DNA of 64,000 nt from Nocardioides sp. B-3 (lineage in GTDB: Bacteria; Actinomycetota; Actinomycetes; Propionibacteriales; Nocardioidaceae), in assembly GCF_024703895.1 (NCBI RefSeq), contig NZ_CP087968.1:1984001-2048000 (forward strand), given 5' to 3'. Below the pieces are notes generated by a model. The model made no database searches, was not told the origin of the DNA, and saw only the letters and a program-made list of their open reading frames with translations. Made by a program: the position numbers and the translations under genes. Below, piece by piece: positions 57,976 to 64,000 of this stretch. Within the stretch, counting starts at the first letter, position 1. Every line of letters begins with the position of its first letter.

Positions 57976-59058
57976 ATGCTGACTCACACACATCGTCCGA
58001 CCGCGCGCCCGCTGCCCACCTCACTGCCCGCCGCCGTTCGCACCGCGCTGATCACCTCGCTCCTGATGGCCGTCGCCCTGCTCGCCCCCGCGTCGGCGAC
58101 CGCGGCCCCGATGGAGCCCGGTCGCGACAAGGCGTCCCGGGCCGTCAGGCCCGGCGGCGAGGACGGCGGGTCCGAACGCAGTCAGTTCGTCTACACACTG
58201 CGCCCCGGCTCCGTGCTGCGCGACTACATCAACGTGATCAACACCGGCCGCAAGCCGGTCATGCTCGACCTCTACACCGTCGACGCGTTCAACGTCCCCG
58301 AGGACGGCGGCTTCGCGCTGCGCATGCCCGAGGAGGCGCGCACGGGCGTCGGCGGCTGGGTCCGCCTCGGCAAGAAGAGCCGGATCCGGCTCCAGCCCCG
58401 CAAGGGCCTGCGCATCCCGTTCGAGATCTCCGTGCCCGAGAACGCCCAGCCCGGTGACCACGCCGGCGCGATCGTCGCGGCCAACGCCCGGCTCGAGAGC
58501 GGCAACAAGAAGGGCGACCTGACCTTCGACGTACGCCGCCGCGTGGGCGTTCGCATCTACCTGCGCGTCGAGGGTGCGCTCGAGCCCGGGCTGTCGGTCT
58601 CGAACTTCGAGGCCGCCGGCAGCGCACCGCTCATCCCCTACGTCACCGGAGACGGCAAGGTCGCGGTCGACTGGGAGATCACCAACACCGGCAACGTGCG
58701 CCTCGACCCCAGCGCCACGGTCGAGCTGGTCGGCCCGCTCGGCGATGTGGTGAAGGGCATCGACGTCGCGGTGCCGGAGCTGCTCCCCGGCGGGGTGCTG
58801 ACCGGCACCAGCGAGTTCGACGTGCTGCCGCCCTACGGCAAGCTGTCGGCGCGCATGGTCGTCGAGGCTGAGGATGCCGAGGACACGGTGAGCCAGACAC
58901 TGTGGTCCGTGCCCCGGCTGCCGCTGCTCGTGCTCGCCCTGCTGCTCTCGGCTCGGTGGCTGCGTCGTCGTCGCCGTACGCACCGCTGGCCGTTCCGTTC
59001 TCGGGCCGCTGCGTCGGTCATCTCGGAGACCGAGCCCGAGCCGGCTGCCGTGTCGTGA
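57976..59058 (+). CDS. DUF916/WxL-interacting-type membrane-anchored surface protein
   Basis: Intact, 360 residues. Signal peptide (ALITSLLMAVALLAPASATA), then the family opening FVYTLRPGSVLRDYINVINTG with LDLYTVDAFN, as in DUF916 proteins. The peptidoglycan/WxL-binding type middle is IRLQPRKGLRIPFEISVPENAQPGDHAG. A second beta domain includes VDWEITNTGNVRLDPSATVEL. One C-terminal membrane helix (LPLLVLALLLSARWL) precedes an Arg-rich cytoplasmic tail. In Firmicutes this family binds WxL proteins at the cell wall. Its stop overlaps the next gene's GTG (GTGA). Confidence 0.85.
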   Translation: MLTHTHRPTARPLPTSLPAAVRTALITSLLMAVALLAPASATAAPMEPGRDKASRAVRPGGEDGGSERSQFVYTLRPGSVLRDYINVINTGRKPVMLDLYTVDAFNVPEDGGFALRMPEEARTGVGGWVRLGKKSRIRLQPRKGLRIPFEISVPENAQPGDHAGAIVAANARLESGNKKGDLTFDVRRRVGVRIYLRVEGALEPGLSVSNFEAAGSAPLIPYVTGDGKVAVDWEITNTGNVRLDPSATVELVGPLGDVVKGIDVAVPELLPGGVLTGTSEFDVLPPYGKLSARMVVEAEDAEDTVSQTLWSVPRLPLLVLALLLSARWLRRRRRTHRWPFRSRAAASVISETEPEPAAVS

Positions 59059-59981
59059 TCGCGCGGTCCCGTGGGGGACGCGTGCCGGTGCTGCTCGCCG
59101 GCTTCGTGCTGGCGACGGCCGGTGCGCTGCCCGTGGCGGTGGCGGCCGACGACGAGCCGCAGGTGTCCCCGGGGCGCGACCGGGTCCGGGTCGACGCCGA
59201 GGTCCCGGTGACGGGCAGGGGACTCGAGCCGGAAACCCCGGTCACCGCGGTGGTCTGCGGCAACGGGGCACGTCGCGGAAGTCTCGACTGCGGGCTCGGC
59301 TCCGGGCTCGAGGTCGGGGTGCAGTCCGACGGCACCTTCGCCGCACCGATGCGGATGGTCGCGCCGCCGCAGCCGTGCCCGTGCGTCGTGGTGGTCACCG
59401 GGGCGACGGTGGCGGCGATCACCACCCCGGTCCGGCTGCTGGGGCATCCGGTCCACGGCGGCGGGCTCGGACCGCGTGCGCGACGGGTGGCGCAGCCGGA
59501 GATCGTGGTGGAGTCGGCCGAGCTCGACGGCGGCACGTCACTCGGCACGTGGTTCGGCGGCGCCGGAGAGGCGGTGCTCACCGTGACGCTGCGCAACGAC
59601 GGCACCGGCGCGGGCCGGCCGCTCCTCGACCTCGGCTGGGGACCCGTCGGCACCGACCCGACCCGCTTCGTGGCGACCCCGGACATGTCGCCGCTCGAGC
59701 CGCGTGACACGCGCACGGTGGAGATCCCGGTGCGCTTCGACGCCTTCTCCAACGGCGAGCAGGTGGTGGCCGGGACGGTGCGAGCCGGCGCCACCGAGAT
59801 GTACTTCCGGGACGGGGTCGGCATCCGGCCCCGGGGCCTGTTCGGGCTGCTGTCCGTGCTGCTGCTCGCCGCACCCATGGCCCTGTTCGCGCGCTTCGTC
59901 CGTCGCCGGCGGCGGCTCGAGGACCGCAGTGAGGACCACCCGGCCCGGGAGGTGCTGGGGGTGCCGATGGTCGGGTTGTGA
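59055..59981 (+). CDS. membrane-anchored extracellular beta-sandwich protein, third member of the WxL-like cassette
   Basis: Intact, 308 residues from GTG 59055, coupled to the DUF916-type gene. Signal peptide (VPVLLAGFVLATAGALPVAVA). The N-terminal domain (VSPGRDRVRVDAEVPVTGRGLEPETPVTAVVCGNGARRGSLDC) has the look of the neocarzinostatin-like immunoglobulin fold, with four Cys. A second Ig-like domain follows (EAVLTVTLRNDGTGAGRPLLDLGW). One C-terminal helix (LLSVLLLAAPMALFARFV) ends in an RRRRR stop-transfer. Domain calls are by eye. Likely a structural partner of the two preceding surface proteins. Confidence 0.72.
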   Translation: MIARSRGGRVPVLLAGFVLATAGALPVAVAADDEPQVSPGRDRVRVDAEVPVTGRGLEPETPVTAVVCGNGARRGSLDCGLGSGLEVGVQSDGTFAAPMRMVAPPQPCPCVVVVTGATVAAITTPVRLLGHPVHGGGLGPRARRVAQPEIVVESAELDGGTSLGTWFGGAGEAVLTVTLRNDGTGAGRPLLDLGWGPVGTDPTRFVATPDMSPLEPRDTRTVEIPVRFDAFSNGEQVVAGTVRAGATEMYFRDGVGIRPRGLFGLLSVLLLAAPMALFARFVRRRRRLEDRSEDHPAREVLGVPMVGL

Positions 59982-60078
59982 GCCCGACCCCGGCACGCCG
60001 GCGGCCCCCGTGATCACTCGCGGGGGCCGTTGTGCGCCTTCGCCGGTACGGCGTGGAGGGCCGTGCAAGGATCAGCGC

Positions 60079-61097
60079 ATGGCCAAGAACGTGACCAAGT
60101 CCCGTGTCCGCCTGCCCGGTGTCTCGTCCCGGGCATGGGAGCACCCAGCGGACCGGGGCGCGCTGGTCGCGCTCCGCAAGCTCAAGGGCTTCGACACCGT
60201 CCTCAAGACGCTGTCGGGCCTGATCAACGAGCGGCAGTGGCGACTGCTCCTGCTCGGCTCCGCGGTGCGGGTGGACGAACGGCAGTTCCCGGTGCTCAAC
60301 CGCCTCCTCGGCGACGTCGGCGCGACCCCTGGACGCGGTCGAGCTGCCGGAGCTCTACGTCCGCGCCAATCCCGCCTTCCGGGGCCGAGACGATCGGGAT
60401 GAACAAGCCCGTCATCGTGCTCAACTCCGGCCTCATCGACCTCCTCGACGAGGAGGAGCTCCGGTTCGTCATCGCCCACGAGCTCGGCCACGCGCTCAGC
60501 GGGCACAACGTCTACCGCACGCTGCTGCTGCGGCTGATGGGCATGAGCGGCATCTTCTACGCGCTGCCCGGTGGGGCGCTCGGCCTGCGCGCGATCATCG
60601 CCGCGCTGATGGAGTGGTCGCGCAAGTCCGAGCTGTCCGCGGACCGGGCCGGACTGCTCGCCACGCAGGACCCCGCGGTGGCGACCCGCGTGCACATGAA
60701 GCTCGCCAGCGGCGGTCACCTCGACGACCTCGACATCACCTCCTTCTTCGCGCAGGCGTCGGAGTACGAGGAGACCGAGGACCTGCGCGACTCGGTGCTC
60801 AAGCTGTTCCTCGTGGAGGGCCAGTCGCACCCGTTCAACGTGGTGCGTGCCAGCGAGCTGCGGCGCTGGACCGAGTCGGGCGAATACACCTCGATCCTCA
60901 AGGGCAGCTACCCCCGGCGCGAGGACGACGCGACCGCCAAGGTGAGCGACGCGGCCCGGGACGCGGCCAAGAGCTATTCGGCGGCGTTCGCGAGCACCCG
61001 GGACACGCTCGGTCGCCTCGTGCACGACGTCGCCGGCTTCATGGGCTCGGCGAAGCTGTGGATCGACGAGAAGTTCGGCTCGCGCGGGACCGAGTGA
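60079..61097 (+). CDS. M48-family zinc metallopeptidase, frameshifted
   Basis: An approximately 339-residue HtpX/Ste24-type peptidase. The zinc motif is VIAHELGHALSGH near residue 133. The third ligand Glu is in SRKSELSADRAGL about 60 residues later, the usual spacing. ETIGMNKPVIVLNSGLIDLLDEEEL precedes the motif. A hydrophobic stretch, MGMSGIFYALPGGALGL, separates the two halves. The C-terminus has a helical region and DVAGFMGSAKLWIDEKFG. The frame jumps near 60328 and 60380. It probably acts in membrane protein turnover. Confidence 0.87.
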
Positions 61098-61101
61098 CCA
61101 C

Positions 61102-61707
61102 GTGTTCGTGAAGGTCTGCGGCCTCGACACCGTCGAGTCCGCCCGGGTCGCGGTCGACGCCGGCGCGGACGCGATCGGGGTCGTGATCAGCGACGGCAGT
61201 CCGCGCAACCTGTCGGTCGAGGTCGCCACGGAGATCGTCGATGCCGTGCGCGCTGACGTCCAGACGGTGCTCGTCGTGAGCGACCTGCCGGCGGCGCAGG
61301 CAGCCGAGACCGCCCTGCGCATCGGCGTCAGCGTCCTCCAGCTCCACGGCGGCTACACGAGCGAGGAGTTCGCGCAGGCTCGCCGCACCTTCGAGCGAGT
61401 CTGGCGGGCCACGTCGCTCGGCGACGACACGGACCTGCACGTCGGTGCCCGGGGCGAGGAGCTGCTCCTGCTGGACGCGCCACGGGCCGGATCGGGGCAG
61501 CGGTGGGACCTCTCCAACCCGGCCTCCCGGCGACCCGACGGCAGGTGGCTGCTGGCCGGCGGGCTGGCACCCGACAACGTCGCCGAGGCCGTCCGGCTGG
61601 CCACGCCCCGGGGCGTCGACGTGTCGAGCGGCGTGGAGCGGACCCGGGGCGTCAAGGACCACGACGCGATCCGCGCCTTCGTCGCTGCCGCCCGCTCGGT
61701 CGGCTGA
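61102..61707 (+). CDS. trpF: phosphoribosylanthranilate isomerase
   Basis: Intact, 201 residues. A TIM-barrel enzyme of tryptophan synthesis, isomerising PRA to CdRP. Catalytic Cys in VFVKVCG (residue 6) and catalytic Asp in LLLLDAP (about 125). VLQLHGGYTSEEF and the phosphate-binding LLAGGLAPDNV and GVDVSSGVE are the family motifs, followed by GVKDHDAI. It starts 4 bases after the M48 gene. It is not beside other trp genes, and most actinobacteria use the bifunctional PriA for this step, so its presence is worth noting. Confidence 0.88.
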   Translation: MFVKVCGLDTVESARVAVDAGADAIGVVISDGSPRNLSVEVATEIVDAVRADVQTVLVVSDLPAAQAAETALRIGVSVLQLHGGYTSEEFAQARRTFERVWRATSLGDDTDLHVGARGEELLLLDAPRAGSGQRWDLSNPASRRPDGRWLLAGGLAPDNVAEAVRLATPRGVDVSSGVERTRGVKDHDAIRAFVAAARSVG

Positions 61708-61716
61708 GCACCCGCC

Positions 61717-63042
61717 TCAGTCGGCGACGACCGGTTCCCCCGGTCGTCGGGTCGGTCAGCAGGGTCGTGTCGCCGGGGCTGATGCCGTTGATCGCCGGCG
61801 TGATCAGCCGCTCGACCACGAGGGCCGGGCAGGCCATCAGTCCGCAGCCGACGATGATCATCGAGATGAACGCCCACGACCAGCCGTGGTTGAGCATGAA
61901 GCCGGCGACGACCGGGCCCATGATCGTGCCGGTCTGGAAGGCCCCCGCGTTGATCGCGTTGTAGCGACCGCGCAGGTGGTCGGGGGCCATGTCGTTGGTG
62001 ATCGCGGGGATGGTCGGCTGCAGCAGGGTCTCGCCGAGGGCGAAGATGCCGTTGAAGGCGAGCACTCCAGCTGCGGCGGCGAGGCTGCCGGCCACCACGT
62101 CGGTGAGCCCGAGCGTGAGCCGGGCGATCGCCCACAGCACGCACATCGCGACCAGCACGCGTGTACGGCGACGGCCACTGATCCGCCGCAGCACGACGAA
62201 CTGCAAGAGCACGATGGTGGCGGTGTTGACGGCGAACCCGGAAACCGATCACGCGGGTCGACACCTCGCTGACCGAGCGGGCGAACGCGGGCAGGCCGGC
62301 CTCGATCTGGCCGTAGCCGACGAACGTGCCGAGGAAGGTCAGGGCCGTCAGCCAGATGACCGCCGGTTGACGCAGGATCGTGAGGTAGGAGCCGGGGACG
62401 GCGTCGTCCGTCGGCCTCTCCGCGAGTCCCTGCACGTGGCGCAGCGGCCCGAGCAGCAGGAAGATCGGCACCAGCATGCACAGGCCGTCGGCCGGGAAGA
62501 TGGTCGTGAAGGTCGTCGGGTTGGTGACGTCGGCATAGAAGCCGCCGATCACGCCGCCGACACCGATGCCGAGGTTGACCAGCGCGAAGTTGATGCCGAA
62601 GTACTGCTGGCGGGTCTCGCCGGTCGTCACCGCCGCCACCAACGCGTTGAAGGCCGGCCATGAGACACCGAAGTTGAAGCCCGGGAAGGCGAAGCCCGGG
62701 GCGAAGATCCGGGGGGTCGTGGCGAACGCGATGACGGCGCAGCCGACCATCTGGCTCGTGGTGGAGACGAGCAGCATGCGGCGCGCGCCGATCCGGTCCA
62801 CCGGGGGCGCCGCCGGGGCCGGTGACGGCCAGTGCCACGACAGCGATGAACGCCATCAGCAGCCCGGCGAGGTCGAGCGAGATCCCGCGGACCTCGTTCA
62901 TGTAGATGATCGTGAACGGCAGGGTCAGACCCCGGCCGAGCGTCTGGACGACGACGGTCGACAGCAGCCAACGACCCTCGGTGGACAGGTTGTGCCAGAA
63001 GGCACGCACTCCGGGACGGCCGGATGTCGTCGTCGTACTCAC
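61717..63042 (-). CDS. MFS transporter, frameshifted
   Basis: An approximately 440-residue major facilitator with about eleven to twelve helices. RWLLSTVVVQTLGRGLTLPFTIIYMNEVRG opens it, then DRIGARRMLLVSTTSQ (the loop 2-3 motif DRxGxRR). NFALVNLGIGVGGVIGGFYADV and NDMAPDHLRGRYNAINAGAFQTG follow, the latter being the loop 8-9 element typical of drug/multidrug exporters. The frame jumps near 62805, 62240 and 61740. GTG start at 63042. The substrate is unknown; the sequence most resembles MFS multidrug efflux proteins. Confidence 0.85.
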
Positions 63043-63120
63043 GAGGACGCATCCTGCCCCGAGGCACCGACAGTGCACGAGTCGTTATCGGACGCGACGG
63101 TGCTGGGCCGAAAATGGTGC

Positions 63121-63152
63121 GTGGCCCGATCCCGGGGAGGGGATCGGGCCAC
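63121..63152. terminator. 13-bp perfect hairpin after the small membrane protein
   Basis: GTGGCCCGATCCC pairs exactly with GGGATCGGGCCAC around GGGGAG, 17 bases beyond the stop of the minus-strand gene at 63169. A likely terminator. Confidence 0.75.
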
Positions 63153-63168
63153 GACGTGCGGTGGGGGC

Positions 63169-63312
63169 CTAGAAGACCCGGCGGCTGGTGCCGCCGATCG
63201 GCACGAAGTTGAGGATCAGGCCGACGACCAAGAGGATCGCTCCGATGGTGGTGAGGATAGAGATCTTGGCGACGAGCCCGACGATGAGCAGGATCAGACC
63301 GAGAACGACCAT
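63169..63312 (-). CDS. tiny two-helix membrane protein (DUF6131-like)
   Basis: 47 residues. MVVLGLILLIVGLVAKISIL and TIGAILLVVGLILNFV are two membrane segments of equal length, with a short basic tail (GGTSRRVF). The strong AAAGGAGG 7 bases before the ATG supports the start. It matches the layout of the small DUF6131-type actinobacterial membrane proteins. Function unknown. It is divergent from zwf. Confidence 0.65.
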   Translation of the reverse strand: MVVLGLILLIVGLVAKISILTTIGAILLVVGLILNFVPIGGTSRRVF

Positions 63313-63425
63313 GGTGTTGCCTCCTTTGTCCGCTTCACGCTGAAGCGGGTTCCCACATTGCCCGGTAGCCGAACAGCCCGGCCACATCGCTAGGGGTGGT
63401 TTCGACAGCTGCCTCCGAGACGCCG

Positions 63426-63488
63426 GGTAGTCCAGTGGCAGATGGTCGTGGGCGGGCCGGCGTGACGACCGTCTGCCACTGAACTACC
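63426..63488. repeat. palindrome family copy C (24-bp stem, two mismatches)
   Basis: GGTAGTCCAGTGGCAGATGG plus TCGT (63426-63449) and its imperfect complement (63465-63488, ending TGCCACTGAACTACC) pair at 22 of 24 positions. The left arm is nearly the same as copy A. It lies in the divergent gap between the tiny membrane protein and zwf, about 70 bases before the zwf start. Confidence 0.8.
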
Positions 63489-63557
63489 GAACCCGCCGAC
63501 CCACCCGGCCACCCCTCGCGGTGGTCCTGACGCACGGACCGGTGCAAGGATCGATCC

Positions 63558-64000
63558 GTGACCGAGCAGCCGGCAGTGCCGCAGCCGCCCCAGACCATCT
63601 CCTACCCGGCCGAGTCGCGGTCGTCGTCGCGCCACGCGCAGGAGCGGATCGACCCCCACGTGATCGTGCTCTTCGGCGCGTGCGGTGACCTCGCCCGCCG
63701 CAAGCTGCTGCCGGGCATGGCCCACCTCGTCGTCTCCGAGCTCGCGCCCGACATCCGCATCGTCGGCACCTCGCTGGAGGGGATGGGCGACGTCGAGTTC
63801 CGTGAGTTCGCGCGTACGGCGATCGAGGAGTTCGGCACCCACAAGCTGACCGCCGAGCAGTGGGACAAGTTCGACGACAACCTCGCCTACGTGCCGCAGT
63901 CGGCCGGTCCCGACGCGCTCGCTGCGGCGGTGGCGCAGGCGGAGCGACAGCTCGGCAGCGACGTACGCCGTCTGCACTATCTGTCCGTCCCGCCGAAGGC
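63558..64000 (+). CDS. zwf: glucose-6-phosphate dehydrogenase, 5' part (cut by window end)
   Basis: GTG start at 63558, then open to the last base (147 codons). The coenzyme-binding motif is HVIVLFGACGDLARRKLLPG near residues 35-53, the GxxGDLxxRKLxP signature of the family. IVGTSLEGMGDVEFREFAR and RRLHYLSVPPK continue the Rossmann domain as in known enzymes. It catalyses the first step of the oxidative pentose phosphate pathway, making NADPH. The extended, Pro/Gln-rich N-terminus of about 30 residues is usual for actinobacterial Zwf. The rest of the gene lies outside the window. Confidence 0.92.
   Translation, partial: MTEQPAVPQPPQTISYPAESRSSSRHAQERIDPHVIVLFGACGDLARRKLLPGMAHLVVSELAPDIRIVGTSLEGMGDVEFREFARTAIEEFGTHKLTAEQWDKFDDNLAYVPQSAGPDALAAAVAQAERQLGSDVRRLHYLSVPPK

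Overview
The window is chromosomal DNA of a high-GC actinobacterium, most likely Nocardioides or another member of the Nocardioidaceae. The reasons are the very high GC, frequent GTG starts, 4-nt ATGA/GTGA gene overlaps, a mycothiol-type maleylpyruvate isomerase fold protein, a FadE5-type acyl-CoA dehydrogenase, a DesA3-type desaturase with its reductase, and an Rv0338c-type Fe-S membrane reductase. I see no insertion sequence, prophage, CRISPR array or rRNA. There is one tRNA, tRNA-Gly(CCC).

Reading caution: reading frames break roughly once per kilobase, nearly always by a single base and often at short C or G runs. The protein simply continues in another frame, with conserved motifs intact on both sides. 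I treat this as consensus sequencing error rather than gene decay. I give each gene its full reconstructed span and say where the frame jumps.

Layout. 1-6.9 kb: a truncated gene, a small secreted protein, a lipoprotein penicillin-binding protein, a YtcJ-type amidohydrolase, an ECF sigma factor with an anti-sigma-like partner, and a secreted repeat protein. 7.0-10.6 kb: a PucR regulator divergent from a ferredoxin-reductase/acyl desaturase pair, with a palindrome between them. 10.7-14.4 kb: two paralogous approximately 80-residue proteins flanking a secreted repeat protein, then a membrane beta-propeller protein. 14.4-19.4 kb: GDPD, SDR, mycothiol-type enzyme and thioredoxin-NHL protein, separated by large hairpins. 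19.4-22.8 kb: an ABC-2 exporter and DesK/DesR two-component system in one overlapping operon. 22.9-28.0 kb: FadE5-type dehydrogenase, Rrf2 regulator, SnoaL-like protein with a KstR-like box, and a second sigma/anti-sigma-like pair. 28.0-34.0 kb: a probable minus-strand operon encoding a cyclic-nucleotide sensor, an MFS/nucleotide-transporter-like protein with a HEAT tail, a C39 peptidase, a lipoprotein and a DUF2461 protein. 34.2-36.4 kb: tRNA-Gly, SGNH hydrolase, dCTP deaminase and a Pr6Pr membrane protein. 36.4-41.4 kb: an iron-box-controlled siderophore uptake operon (binding protein, two permeases, ATPase, siderophore-interacting reductase). 41.3-43.0 kb: a ribbon-helix-helix/DUF4097 operon behind helically phased TGACGTCA sites. 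43.1-46.6 kb: the Fe-S membrane reductase with eight SLFD repeats. 46.9-52.6 kb: SRPBCC protein, M19-like peptidase, IclR regulator, coiled-coil membrane protein and vanadium-haloperoxidase-like protein. 52.8-56.0 kb: hutH-hutU, histidine catabolism. 56.3-60.0 kb: a three-gene WxL-like/DUF916 cell-surface cassette. 60.1-64.0 kb: M48 protease, trpF, MFS transporter, a tiny membrane protein, and the start of glucose-6-phosphate dehydrogenase.

The best candidates for under-described biology are the WxL-like surface cassette, the RHH/DUF4097 operon with its phased operator array, the cyclic-nucleotide/transporter/HEAT operon, the paired small proteins at 10.8 and 12.5 kb, and a dispersed palindrome family (GGTAGTYCAGTG...CACTGRACTAYC) at 5.7, 46.8 and 63.4 kb.
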